64,000 nucleotides of DNA from Chloroflexota bacterium. Lineage in GTDB: Bacteria > Chloroflexota > Dehalococcoidia > Dehalococcoidales > JACQON01. Positions 42,032-49,954 of the stretch are shown here, piece after piece (the first letter of the stretch is position 1; each line of letters opens with the position of its first letter). The stretch is taken from positions 1 to 64,000 of the forward strand of contig JACQON010000012.1 in assembly GCA_016202545.1 (NCBI GenBank). Direction: 5' to 3'. The notes beneath the pieces were generated by a model. The model did no database searches. It was not told the DNA's origin and was given only the letters and a program-made list of their open reading frames with translations. A program made the position numbers and the translations under genes.

Positions 42032-43222
42032 ATGACGAAACCGTTGACGGAAGCGGCCGGTGCGAACAGGGGGCGGAGCCTGCTCCAGAACGTGCTGGCC
42101 TTCAGTGACATGCTGAAGAAGGCCGGGCTGGATGCCACCACCGGCAGGGTGATTGATGTCTGCCGCAGCCTCCAGCACATCGACATATCCAACCGGGAAG
42201 ACTTCTACTACGCTCTGAGAACCAACCTGGTTTCCCGCGCTGAGGAGATTGAGCGCTTCGACCGCCTGTTCAACCTTTTCTGGGGGCTCGACTCCGTGGT
42301 CGCCGAGCTACCCGGCGGCGATGGAGACAAGGGGGAAACCTGTGACAGCCTCTGTCCCGATGTGGAGAAAGGGGGAGACAGGGGAGAGTCCTTCATTGAC
42401 GACTGGTATGATGGTGAGCCCCAGGCTAGCCTGGAAAAGAAGGCGCTGGCCACCTACAGCCCGGACGAGGTGCTGGCGACCAAGGACTTCTGCGCCATCA
42501 CCGGAGACGAGGTGAAAGAGATACAGCGGCTTATCGCCAGCATCGCCCCCAGGCTGGCAACGGTGAAAAGCCGGAGAAGGGAGTCCTGTGCCGGGGGCAG
42601 TGAGACCGACCTTCGCCGGACGCTGCGCCGGAGCATGGCCAGGTACGGCGCCGAGATAGTTGAGCTGGCAAGGAAGCAGCGAAAGATAAGGAAGGTCAAA
42701 GTTGTCCTGCTGTGCGACGTCAGCGGGTCAATGGACTGCTATAGCAAGTTTCTCATCCAGTTTGTCTACGGGCTACAGAACCAGCTAAAGTGGGCGGAAA
42801 CGTTTGTCTTCAGCACGCGGCTGACCAGGGTCACTCCCCTTCTCAAAGGCAGGAGGATACGTGATGCCCTCGAAGCCCTGTCGGCGGGTGTGGAGGACTG
42901 GTCGGGGGGGACGTGCATCGGGGATTGCCTGCACACGTTCAATGAGAGATACAGCCAGGGCATAGACCGCAGGACTGTGGTCATAATCATAAGCGATGGC
43001 TGGGATAGAGGTAACATCGAGGTGGTGGTGCGGGAGATGCGACGGCTGCGGGCGAAGTTCCGCAAGGTAATCTGGCTGAACCCGCTCCTCGGCAACGCCA
43101 ACTACAGGCCGGTGACCAGGGGTATGCAGGCTGCCCTGCCCTTCATCGATTACTTCCTGCCGGCGCATAACTTGAACAGCCTGGTCACCCTGGGCAAAAC
43201 ATTGAAGTCGCTCTGCCAGTAG
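42032..43222 (+). CDS. VWA-domain protein, CoxE-like
   Basis: The 396-residue protein has an N-terminal helical region, an acidic variable linker (about 85-130), a basic stretch, and a C-terminal von Willebrand A domain with the MIDAS motif CDVSGSMDCYSKF and SDGWDRG. This is the CoxE layout. It should work with the AAA+ ATPase 52 bases upstream. The linker differs in composition from the rest and may be poorly conserved. Confidence 0.85.
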   Translation: MTKPLTEAAGANRGRSLLQNVLAFSDMLKKAGLDATTGRVIDVCRSLQHIDISNREDFYYALRTNLVSRAEEIERFDRLFNLFWGLDSVVAELPGGDGDKGETCDSLCPDVEKGGDRGESFIDDWYDGEPQASLEKKALATYSPDEVLATKDFCAITGDEVKEIQRLIASIAPRLATVKSRRRESCAGGSETDLRRTLRRSMARYGAEIVELARKQRKIRKVKVVLLCDVSGSMDCYSKFLIQFVYGLQNQLKWAETFVFSTRLTRVTPLLKGRRIRDALEALSAGVEDWSGGTCIGDCLHTFNERYSQGIDRRTVVIIISDGWDRGNIEVVVREMRRLRAKFRKVIWLNPLLGNANYRPVTRGMQAALPFIDYFLPAHNLNSLVTLGKTLKSLCQ

Positions 43223-43294
43223 CACCTTCAGCCCATTCCCCAGGCGTCAGGCCATTTCAGTTTTTGAGGCTATTACCAGCACTCCGTCATTGTT

Positions 43295-43752
43295 ATGAAA
43301 ATGCAGGCTCTGCCTGCTTGGACGTTATCGGCTGACTTCAGGCGGGCGCCCATCTCCCCGCCCTCTTCCCACTGGGAAGAGGGCGTTAACTAAAAGAGAG
43401 GGGCTTCGCCCCTCTCTAAATCTCTTCCCCTTCTCCTTAAAGGGGGCTTGCCTCAAATGTCATTCTGAGGAGCACATTCACTACGTTCAGTGTAAACTCC
43501 GCGACGAAGAATCTGGGGGTGGGGTGGCAGTGCACAGATAATCCCTGCCATCCCAAGACCCTTCGCTACGCTCACCTGTGGCGAGGTTCGGTGACGAGTC
43601 AGGGTGACATGAAGCTGGTACTTTTAGGGCAAAGCCCCTTAAAGGAGAAGGGGTTCACCCTGGTTCCACTGAGGTCACCACGAAGTGAAGGCTCACCCTG
43701 AAGGGATTAAGGGGATGAGGTCGGTACGGCTGCGAGAAAACCTTATTTTCGT
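43295..43752 (+). repeat. Family 1 MITE-like repeat, copy with nested insertion
   Basis: The left end is ATGAAAATGC at 43295 and the right end CCTTATTTTCGT at 43752, matching in inverted form the ends of the copy at 59162-59419. The inner hairpins and the GGTTCACCCTGGTTCCACTG block match that copy. It is longer because another palindromic element (43458-43609) sits in the loop of the third hairpin. The gap 43223-44002 contains only repeats; I see no gene. Confidence 0.75.
43458..43609 (+). repeat. Family 2 inverted-repeat element nested in family 1
   Basis: About 152 bases with imperfect terminal inverted repeats: TGTCATTCTGAGG at the left, and a right end whose complement reads TGTCACCCTGACT. 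Inner boxes GAAGAATCTGGG and TTCGCTACGCTCA are present. It contains no coding capacity. Confidence 0.65.
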
Positions 43753-43775
43753 ACATTGTGATGTCTCTGGCAAAA

Positions 43776-43890
43776 GACATGAGCGATTGCGAGGGCGCAA
43801 GCCCGAAGCAATCTCAAGCGATACTCTGCGCCAATTCAGAGATTGCTTCGTTGCCCCTTCGCTTCGCTCAGGGCTTCGGCTAGCGTGACA
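43776..43890 (+). repeat. CATTGCGAG-family repeat, third copy
   Basis: Shares GATTGCGAGGGCGCAAGCCC, GAAGCAATCTC and, near the other end, GAGATTGCTTCG with the copies at 2609 and 21271, ending in CGTGACA. It abuts the family 1 copy. Confidence 0.6.
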
Positions 43891-43941
43891 TATGGAGTCA
43901 TCTACCATGTAGTTATTAAGCACCCTCTCATCCTCTCCAGC

Positions 43942-43970
43942 TTGACACCCTCGAACGGCCAATGCTAGAC
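43942..43970 (+). promoter_or_regulatory. nadK promoter
   Basis: TTGACA at 43942 is followed after 17-18 bases by CTAGACT as a weak -10 box, about 35 bases upstream of the chosen nadK start. Confidence 0.4.
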
Positions 43971-44002
43971 TTCACTTGCCACCGGTATTTGCCAGAAAGC
44001 TG

Positions 44003-44845
44003 ATGATGAGCGTGAAAAGGGTTGGCATTCTCTACCATCCCATGAAAAAGGCAGCCTATATCAAGGCCACGGAGCTCCAGGAGTTTTTGAGCTCCAGGGG
44101 CGTTTCAGCATGGCTGTGCTCTGCCTGGGAGACCGGGCAGGCCAGCGCTCAGGTGGATGGCACAGACCTGGTGCTCAGCATAGGCGGCGACGGCACTATC
44201 CTGCGCTCGGCACAGGCGGTGGTTCCCCGCCAGATTCCCATCACCGGCATAAACCTGGGCCAGCTCGGCTTTATGACCGAGCTCAGCGCCGCCGAAGCCC
44301 TGGATAAACTGCCCGCTTTGCTGGCAGGAGACGGCTGGATTGACGAGCGGGCCATGCTTGAGGTGGAAGCGCCGGGTGCTGACGGTGAGCCAGCCCGCCT
44401 TTGCCACGCCCTGAACGATGCAGTAGTAGCCAGGGGAGCCGTAGCCAGGATGGTCTCCATCGAAGCCAGCATTGACGGCCAGCCATTGACTACTTACAAG
44501 GCTGACGGCGCCATCGTGGCTACCGCCACCGGCAGTACCGGCTACTCGCTGGCGGCCGGCGGCCCCATCCTCCATCCCCAGGCCGTCGAGCTGGTGCTGC
44601 TGCCCGTGATGCCACATCTGAGCTTCGCCCATTCACTGGTGCTGCCGTCCACGGCGACGGTAAGGCTGCGCGTCAGCACCACCCACCAGGCAATGCTGAG
44701 CGTTGATGGCCATACAAATCTGCCCCTGGCGGATGGTGCCATCGTCATCGTGAAGCGCAGCCGGCATACAACTCGCTTTTTGAGAGCCCTGCCCCGGACT
44801 TCTTTTTACGGCTCTCTGGAGCAAAGGTTGAAAGGGAAGAACTGA
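44003..44845 (+). CDS. nadK: NAD kinase
   Basis: NadK makes NADP from NAD. The protein is about 280 residues and has the GGDGT motif (VLSIGGDGTILR), NLGQLGFMTEL, and the second conserved region TYKADGAIVATATGSTGYSLAAGGPILHP. The ATG at 44003 is chosen because it gives the usual short N terminus (VKRVGILYHP) and follows the putative promoter; a TTG at 43976 would overlap the -10. An N-acetylglutamate synthase-type gene follows after one base. Confidence 0.93.
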   Translation: MMSVKRVGILYHPMKKAAYIKATELQEFLSSRGVSAWLCSAWETGQASAQVDGTDLVLSIGGDGTILRSAQAVVPRQIPITGINLGQLGFMTELSAAEALDKLPALLAGDGWIDERAMLEVEAPGADGEPARLCHALNDAVVARGAVARMVSIEASIDGQPLTTYKADGAIVATATGSTGYSLAAGGPILHPQAVELVLLPVMPHLSFAHSLVLPSTATVRLRVSTTHQAMLSVDGHTNLPLADGAIVIVKRSRHTTRFLRALPRTSFYGSLEQRLKGKN

Positions 44846-44846
44846 G

Positions 44847-45311
44847 ATGAAGATAGAAAAAGCCAGAATCAGTGATGCTGCCCAGATGCACCAGCTAATC
44901 AATCACTTTGCCGATAGGGGCGAGATGCTGCCCCGGCCGCTGAGCGAGATATATGAGAATATCCGGGATTACTTCGTGGTCAGGGACGGCGAGCGGGTAG
45001 TCGCCTGCGCCGCATTACATATCAACTGGGTAGACCTGGCCGAGATAAAGTCGCTGGCTGTAGCCGAAGACAGGCAGAGGGAGGGGCTTGGGGAGCAACT
45101 GGTGAGGGCTTGCCTGGACGAAGCCAGGGGGCTGGGCATCACCACGGTTTTCTGCCTGACCTATAAGCCGGCTTTCTTTGAGAAGCTCAAGTTCTCGCAG
45201 GTAGAGAAGCTGGAGCTGCCGCACAAGGTCTGGTCTGAGTGCTATCGCTGCTCCAAGTTCCCCAACTGCGATGAGGTAGCCCTGATTTGCCGCTTCGAAG
45301 GTGAGGCCTGA
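44847..45311 (+). CDS. GNAT acetyltransferase, short N-acetylglutamate synthase type
   Basis: The 154-residue GNAT protein has IRDYFVVRDGERVVACAAL, the acetyl-CoA loop DRQREGLGEQLV, and a C-terminal block LPHKVWSECYRCSKFPNCDE. The last block, with Cys residues, is characteristic of short ArgA-type N-acetylglutamate synthases, which make the first acetylated intermediate of arginine synthesis. argF elsewhere in the window agrees. The gene follows nadK by one base. Confidence 0.8.
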   Translation: MKIEKARISDAAQMHQLINHFADRGEMLPRPLSEIYENIRDYFVVRDGERVVACAALHINWVDLAEIKSLAVAEDRQREGLGEQLVRACLDEARGLGITTVFCLTYKPAFFEKLKFSQVEKLELPHKVWSECYRCSKFPNCDEVALICRFEGEA

Positions 45312-45312
45312 T

Positions 45313-45873
45313 ATGGCCCAGGAAAAGACACTGTCCAGCCAGTTCATCTATCAGGGGCGGGTAGTAAAGCTGCGGGTTGACACCGTGGAGATGGCTGACG
45401 GACGCATGACCACGCGGGAAATCATCGACCATGACCCGTGTGTAGCTATCGTGGCTGTCGACCACGATGATAGTGTGCTGCTGGTCAACCAGTTCCGCAA
45501 GCCGCTGGAAAAGGAGCTGCTTGAGATACCGGCGGGCGGTATTGACCATCAGGAAAGCCCGGAGATGGCCGTTGGCCGAGAGCTACGCGAGGAGACGGGT
45601 TACCTGCCCAGGAAGCTGCTACGGCTGGGCGGTTTCTATGCGGCACCGGGCTACTGCAACGAGTACCTTCACCTGTACCTGGCCACCGACCTTGTCCCCG
45701 CTCCCCTGCACGCTGAAGACACCGATGACATCACCGTGGTCCGGGTGCCGGTGGGCCAGATTCGCCATCTCATCGCCTCGGGCGCCGTCTGCGATGGCAA
45801 GAGCATCGCCGGGCTGTTTACCTTTCTGGACTACATTAAGGATGGCGGCTATCCCAGCAAGCCCGTGAGCTGA
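45313..45873 (+). CDS. Nudix hydrolase, ADP-ribose pyrophosphatase type
   Basis: The protein is about 186 residues with the Nudix box GGIDHQESPEMAVGRELREE followed by TGYL. The N-terminal FIYQGRVVKLRVDTVEMADG with a strand-swapped layout is typical of ADP-ribose pyrophosphatases (NudF type). The ATG at 45313 follows the GNAT stop by one base. The 3' end overlaps the convergent HIT reading frame by 25 bases. Confidence 0.88.
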   Translation: MAQEKTLSSQFIYQGRVVKLRVDTVEMADGRMTTREIIDHDPCVAIVAVDHDDSVLLVNQFRKPLEKELLEIPAGGIDHQESPEMAVGRELREETGYLPRKLLRLGGFYAAPGYCNEYLHLYLATDLVPAPLHAEDTDDITVVRVPVGQIRHLIASGAVCDGKSIAGLFTFLDYIKDGGYPSKPVS

Positions 45874-46190
45874 CGGCCGCCGAGAAGATGCATGTGGAGA
45901 TGGGGCACCAACTGCCCGCCTTCCTGGCCGCAGTTAATTACCACGCGGTATCCCTTTTCAGCGATGCCCTCGCTCCTGGCCAGCTGATTGGCGACGTTTA
46001 CCATATGCGCCACGATGGATGAGTCCGCCTCCGAAACGTGGGCGAGGGTGGGGATGTGCTTCCTGGGGACGATAAGCAGATGGGTAGGGGCTCTGGGGTG
46101 AATATCGCGGAAGGCAACGGTCTTCTCATCCTGGTAAACGGTCTCGCTGGATATTTTGCCAGCTATTATCTGGCAAAAAACGCACTCCAT
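45849..46190 (-). CDS. HIT-family nucleotide hydrolase (HinT-like), internal start
   Basis: From the ATG at 46190 the frame codes for a full 113-residue HIT protein: CVFCQIIAGKISSETVYQDE at the N terminus, HLLIVPRKHIPTL, and the His triad HLHMHLLGG near the end. Such proteins hydrolyse AMP-lysine or similar phosphoramidates. AAGGAGG lies seven bases before this ATG, so it is probably translated by itself. However, no stop codon separates it from the fumarase subunit upstream, and a fusion can also be made (see next entry). Confidence 0.85.
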   Translation of the reverse strand: MECVFCQIIAGKISSETVYQDEKTVAFRDIHPRAPTHLLIVPRKHIPTLAHVSEADSSIVAHMVNVANQLARSEGIAEKGYRVVINCGQEGGQLVPHLHMHLLGGRQLTGLLG

Positions 46191-46706
46191 CTGTCTCCCT
46201 CCTTCATTCCTGTCTAGCCGGTATTTCCGCTTACCCTGCTCGAACAGGTCTCCCCCGTAAATATCATTGGCTACAATGGCCGGAAAGCTCTCTATTTCGA
46301 GTCGCCATACCGCCTCAGCGCCCAGGTCCTCGTAGGCGATGACCTCCGCCCGCCGGATGGCCCCGGCCAGCAGGGCCCCCGCGCCGCCTATGGTAACCAG
46401 ATAGACGGCCTTATATCTTTTGATGGCCTCTTTTACTTCTTGAGAGCGGGCGCCCTTGCCTATCATGGCCCTCAGCCCGGCAGCCAGCAGGCGCGGGGTG
46501 TAGCTGTCCATACGCTGGCTGGTGGTGGGGCCAGCCGAGCCGATAATCCGCCCCGGCCTGGCCGGGGATGGTCCGGCGTAATAAAGCGTCTGCCCGGCTA
46601 TGTCAAAGGGGAGCTTCTTGCCGCTGTCCAGGGCATGGACAAGCCTCTGGTGAGCGGCGTCACGGGCGGTATAGACAACCCCGGAGAGCAAGATTTCGGT
46701 GCCCAC
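45849..46706 (-). CDS. Fumarate hydratase beta (C-terminal) domain reading into HIT domain
   Basis: Residues 1 to about 165 are the class I fumarase beta domain, with LLSGVVYTARDAAHQRL, GPTTSQRMDSYTPRLLAAG and the GAGALLAGAI segment; residues about 173-285 are a HIT protein. There is no stop between them. The first ordinary start codon is the GTG at 46706, but family-like sequence (ITSPIEPEIIEKLTVG) runs further upstream in frame to a stop at 46758-46760 without an ATG, GTG or TTG, so a rare ATT or ATA start near 46748-46754 is possible. It works with the alpha subunit gene just upstream. Confidence 0.8.
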   Translation of the reverse strand: MGTEILLSGVVYTARDAAHQRLVHALDSGKKLPFDIAGQTLYYAGPSPARPGRIIGSAGPTTSQRMDSYTPRLLAAGLRAMIGKGARSQEVKEAIKRYKAVYLVTIGGAGALLAGAIRRAEVIAYEDLGAEAVWRLEIESFPAIVANDIYGGDLFEQGKRKYRLDRNEGGRQMECVFCQIIAGKISSETVYQDEKTVAFRDIHPRAPTHLLIVPRKHIPTLAHVSEADSSIVAHMVNVANQLARSEGIAEKGYRVVINCGQEGGQLVPHLHMHLLGGRQLTGLLG

Positions 46707-46794
46707 CGTCAGCTTTTCTATTATTTCAGGCTCGATTGGCGAGGTAATGTTTATTTCTCACCCCTCAGATTTTTATTTGGGGGAGCTATTTATT

Positions 46795-46818
46795 AAGAGA
46801 GGCCTTCTCGCCTCTCTT
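46795..46818. repeat. Short palindrome between the fumarase subunit genes
   Basis: AAGAGAGGC-cttctc-GCCTCTCTT. It resembles the second hairpin of the family 1 repeat and lies between the alpha stop and the beta start. It could be a minimal repeat remnant or an RNA hairpin. Confidence 0.5.
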
Positions 46819-46831
46819 TAACTCCCTCCAT

Positions 46832-47677
46832 CTAAAGCGTAGCCTCCTGGTGGCGGGCGCTGTGGCACTGGATATTGACCGCTACCGGCAGGCTGGCTAT
46901 ATGAGTCGGCGCTGTCTCAGCATGTATCGCCAGGGCGGTGATTCTGCCGCCAAAGCCCAGCGGCCCGATGCCCAGGTCGTTTACCCGCTCCAGGACTTCT
47001 CTTTCCATCTCAGCCACTTCCGGGTCGGGGTTTGGCTCGCCCACCGGACGGAGCAACGCCTTCTTGGCCAGCAGCATCGCCTTCTCGGCGGTGCCGCCGA
47101 TGCCCAGGCCGAGGATGACCGGGGGACACGGGCTGCCACCGGCCTGGTCGACGGTGGCCACGGCAAAGTCAATCACGCCCTGCCTGCCGGCGCCCGGTCT
47201 TAGCATGCCCAGGCGGCTCATGTTCTCAGCGCCGGCACCTTTGGGCATAACGACCACCCGGATGCGGTCACCGGCGACTACCTCAGCGTGAATAACCGGC
47301 GGGGTGTTATCTCCGGTGTTCGTCCTGGTCGAGAACGGCCGGCTGACCATGGACTTGCGCAGGTAGCCCTGAGCGTAGCCCAGGCGCACTCCCTCCGTCA
47401 CCGCGGCATAAAGGTCACCGCCGGTGACATGGACATCCTGGCCTATCTCCAGGAAGACCACCGCCGTGCCACAGTCCTGGCACAGGGGCACGCATTCCTG
47501 GAGGGCAACGCGGGCATTTTCCAGGAGGCAGGTCAGCGCCTCCTTGCCCAGCGGCGATGCCTCGGTTTCCGCCGCTCGTTCGAGCGCGGCCAGTATATCA
47601 TCGCCAAGCACGAAATTCGCCCGCTGGCACAGCTCGGCCACCGTTTGAGCGATAACGCCAGCCTCGACCTCTCTCAT
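46832..47677 (-). CDS. Fumarate hydratase, class I, alpha (N-terminal) subunit
   Basis: Class I fumarase interconverts fumarate and malate with an oxygen-labile [4Fe-4S] cluster. The 281-residue subunit has the cluster Cys in CQDCGTAVVFLEIGQ, in GGSPCPPVILGLGIGG and in VNIQCHSARH, and the substrate segment RTNTGDNTPPVIH. Length fits the alpha part of the two-subunit form found in anaerobes. mdh is just upstream and the beta gene downstream, giving a malate-fumarate module. Confidence 0.92.
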   Translation of the reverse strand: MREVEAGVIAQTVAELCQRANFVLGDDILAALERAAETEASPLGKEALTCLLENARVALQECVPLCQDCGTAVVFLEIGQDVHVTGGDLYAAVTEGVRLGYAQGYLRKSMVSRPFSTRTNTGDNTPPVIHAEVVAGDRIRVVVMPKGAGAENMSRLGMLRPGAGRQGVIDFAVATVDQAGGSPCPPVILGLGIGGTAEKAMLLAKKALLRPVGEPNPDPEVAEMEREVLERVNDLGIGPLGFGGRITALAIHAETAPTHIASLPVAVNIQCHSARHQEATL

Positions 47678-47681
47678 CGGC

Positions 47682-48626
47682 TCAGCCCAGTTTCATGCCG
47701 TCTATCAACCGCCTTACCGCGTTGGCCGAGTTGACCAGGGCGACTTTTTCTTCTCCGGTCAGCTCAAGCTCGATTATTTGCTCGATGCCCTTCCCGCCCA
47801 GCTTTACCGGCACGCCGATGACGCTATCCTTGATGCCGTATTCCCCATCCAGATAAGCGGCGCACGGCAGGACTCTTTTTTCGTTCCGGATGATGGCGTC
47901 AACCATCTGGGCAACGGCAGCCGATGGGGCATAAAAGGCGCTGCCGGTCTTGAGCAAGCCGACAATCTCCGCCCCACCCTCTACAGTGCGCTTGACCAGG
48001 CGGTCGATAGTTTCCTGCGGCAGCAGCCCGGTTATCGGCCTGCCGCCGACGGTGGTCAGCCGTGGTATGATGACCATATTCTCACCATGCTGTCCCAGGA
48101 CGCAGGCGGATATGTCACTGGCCGATACCTCAAGCTCAGCGGAAATGAAGCTCCTGAACCGGGCGCCGTCAAGCACTCCGGACAGGCCGACCACCCTGCT
48201 GTGGGGGAAGCCGCTGGCGCTGACTGCCAGATAGGTCATGGCATCCACCGGATTGGTGACCATGATGATGGTGCAGTCCGGCGAGCAGTCCGCCACCCTG
48301 CGGACAACATCGGAGACGATGCTCACATTGGCCTTCAATAGCTCGTCGCGGGTCATCCCCGGCTTTCTGCCCAGGCCGGAGGTGATAACCACCACATCCG
48401 AATTGGCTGCCTCCCGGTATTCGCCGCTGCCGATGATGCGACGGCTGAAGCCGGTGATGGGCGCCGACTCAAGGATGTCCAGCGCCCTTCCCTGGGGCAG
48501 GCCGTCCGCAATATCCACCAGGACTATATCAGCATAGTTTCTCTCCGCCAGCCGCTGAGCGCAGGAGGCACCGACATTCCCGGCGCCAATAATGCTGACC
48601 TTGCTCAGACTATCTATTTCTCTCAC
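47682..48626 (-). CDS. mdh: Malate dehydrogenase
   Basis: The enzyme interconverts malate and oxaloacetate with NAD(H). The product is about 314 residues with the LDH/MDH Rossmann loop VSIIGAGNVGASCAQRLAER, SGLGRKPGMTRDELLKAN (substrate loop with Arg in RKPGMTR, typical of MDH), VTNPVDAMTYLA, and catalytic His in LGQHGENMV. The start is uncertain: I use the GTG at 48626, but its ribosome site is too close and a later CTG could serve. It heads the mdh-fumarase operon. Confidence 0.9.
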   Translation of the reverse strand: MREIDSLSKVSIIGAGNVGASCAQRLAERNYADIVLVDIADGLPQGRALDILESAPITGFSRRIIGSGEYREAANSDVVVITSGLGRKPGMTRDELLKANVSIVSDVVRRVADCSPDCTIIMVTNPVDAMTYLAVSASGFPHSRVVGLSGVLDGARFRSFISAELEVSASDISACVLGQHGENMVIIPRLTTVGGRPITGLLPQETIDRLVKRTVEGGAEIVGLLKTGSAFYAPSAAVAQMVDAIIRNEKRVLPCAAYLDGEYGIKDSVIGVPVKLGGKGIEQIIELELTGEEKVALVNSANAVRRLIDGMKLG

Positions 48627-48695
48627 CCCTTCCGGGCCTCTAAAAGTGTTGGTAAATAACCTCTTTCCATAATACCATATCCCGGCCACGCAGAT

Positions 48696-48723
48696 TTGAT
48701 AAGTGACGGCGACATGCTACAAT
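48696..48723 (+). promoter_or_regulatory. folK promoter
   Basis: TTGATA and TACAAT are separated by 16 bases, 58 bases upstream of the folK start, in the divergent gap with mdh. Confidence 0.5.
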
Positions 48724-48781
48724 ATAATGACAGTTTGGACTCCGAATCCGGACTGACGGAGAACAGAAGGGAAAACAAGGC

Positions 48782-49294
48782 ATGGTGAGTCCCGAACCGG
48801 TGACGGCCTATCTTGGACTTGGCTCAAACATGGGCGACCGCCATGACAACCTGGACAGGGCATTAGCCCTTCTTTCGAAGAGACTGACGGTGAAACGGGT
48901 CTCGTCGGTGTACGATACTGAGCCGGTGGGTGTAGAGGAGCAGCCGCGTTTTCTCAACCTGGTCTGCGAGGTCGCCACCTCTCTGGCTCCGGCGGCGTTG
49001 CTCACCCTGGCCAAGGACATCGAGAGGAAGCTGGGAAGGGCACCCCGGAGTCATAATGAGTCCCGTCCTATAGACATAGACATCCTTTTCTATGGCGAGC
49101 GGGTCATCAACTCGCCGGAGCTGGTTATCCCCCATCCCGGACTGGCGGAGAGGGCTTTTGTCCTTATCCCCCTGGCTGAGCTTGCCCCTGGCCTGGTCCA
49201 TCCGGCGAACGGCAAGACCGTCACGGAAATGCTGGCCGGCCTTAAAGAGGCACAGGAAGTGCTCAAACTGCCAGCGAGGAGCAGCCATGTATGA
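48782..49294 (+). CDS. folK: 2-amino-4-hydroxy-6-hydroxymethyldihydropteridine pyrophosphokinase
   Basis: FolK (HPPK) transfers pyrophosphate from ATP to the pterin in folate synthesis. The 170-residue protein has YLGLGSNMGDR, YDTEPVGVEEQPRFLN, and the catalytic block SRPIDIDILFYGERVINSPELVIPHP. Its stop overlaps the next gene by eight bases; the pair handles related pterin substrates. No other folate gene is nearby. Confidence 0.94.
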   Translation: MVSPEPVTAYLGLGSNMGDRHDNLDRALALLSKRLTVKRVSSVYDTEPVGVEEQPRFLNLVCEVATSLAPAALLTLAKDIERKLGRAPRSHNESRPIDIDILFYGERVINSPELVIPHPGLAERAFVLIPLAELAPGLVHPANGKTVTEMLAGLKEAQEVLKLPARSSHV

Positions 49295-49658
49295 GATAAT
49301 CGTAGAGCGGCACTTTGATGCCGCCCACTGTTTGCGGGGCTACCAGGGGAAGTGCGAGGCGCTGCACGGGCACCGCTTCCGGGTGATTGCCAGGCTGATG
49401 GCTTCCGAACTCAACGACATCGGCATCGCCTACGATTTCACCAGCTTACGGCAACACCTGGATGAAATCCTGTCACGGTTCGACCATACCAGCCTCAACG
49501 ATGTGCCGCCTTTTGATAAGATAAACCCTTCCTCGGAGAATATCGCTTCCACCATCTATAACGAGCTTCGGCCCAGGCTCACCGAAGCCCCGGTCTCTAT
49601 CTGCTGCGTGGAGGTGTGGGAATCGCCGGAAAGCGGCGCGGTCTATTCCCCGGATTGA
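49287..49658 (+). CDS. queD: 6-carboxy-tetrahydropterin synthase, QueD family
   Basis: QueD/PTPS enzymes convert dihydroneopterin triphosphate. The 123-residue protein has the zinc His set in FDAAH and LHGH, the catalytic Cys in GKCEALHGH, YDFTSL, FDHTSLND, and VEVWESP at the C terminus, where the Glu binds the pterin. The family covers queuosine and pterin synthesis, and neighbouring folK makes a folate-route variant possible too. The ATG overlaps the folK end. Confidence 0.87.
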   Translation: MYEIIVERHFDAAHCLRGYQGKCEALHGHRFRVIARLMASELNDIGIAYDFTSLRQHLDEILSRFDHTSLNDVPPFDKINPSSENIASTIYNELRPRLTEAPVSICCVEVWESPESGAVYSPD

Positions 49659-49837
49659 CGCCGCTGCTCAGGCGGCAGCAGGTTGGGGATGGTATCCTCA
49701 ATGAGGTAGCGCACATCGCACTTACCGCAGTAGAACGAGCCGGTGACTATTTCCCGCTCATTCTCCTCGTCCACCGTCAACTCCAGCTTTCTTTTGCACA
49801 CCGGGCAAGCCAGGATGTCCATCATCTCCCGTTTCAT
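49643..49837 (-). CDS. Trm112-like zinc protein
   Basis: A small protein of about 64 residues: MKREMMDILACPVCKRKLEL, then FYCGKCDVRYLIEDTIPNLLP. The two CxxC pairs and the PIxxGIP-like end (DTIPNLLP) match the Trm112/YcaR family of methyltransferase-activating or small zinc proteins. I chose the ATG at 49837; a TTG at 49849 is less likely. It overlaps the convergent queD end by 16 bases. Confidence 0.82.
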   Translation of the reverse strand: MKREMMDILACPVCKRKLELTVDEENEREIVTGSFYCGKCDVRYLIEDTIPNLLPPEQRRQSGE

Positions 49838-49903
49838 ATCTGGTAGCAATTATACCACTACCTTCTCTCAGATGTAACTCTTCCGATAAATTAGGCGCGC
49901 GCT

Positions 49904-49933
49904 TTGACAATCGCCGAAGATGTGTGGTAAACT
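49904..49933 (+). promoter_or_regulatory. trp operon promoter
   Basis: TTGACA and TAAACT are separated by 18 bases, just upstream of the T-box leader. Confidence 0.65.
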
Positions 49934-49954
49934 AATATTAACAATCGAATAGTG

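Noticed and set aside
43340-43890. CRISPR array
   Set aside because: Repeats here are palindromic, of different families and irregularly spaced; there are no evenly spaced direct repeats with unique spacers.
43976-44002. TTG start for nadK adding nine residues
   Set aside because: It would lie only a few bases from the putative -10 box, and the extra residues do not fit the usual NadK start.
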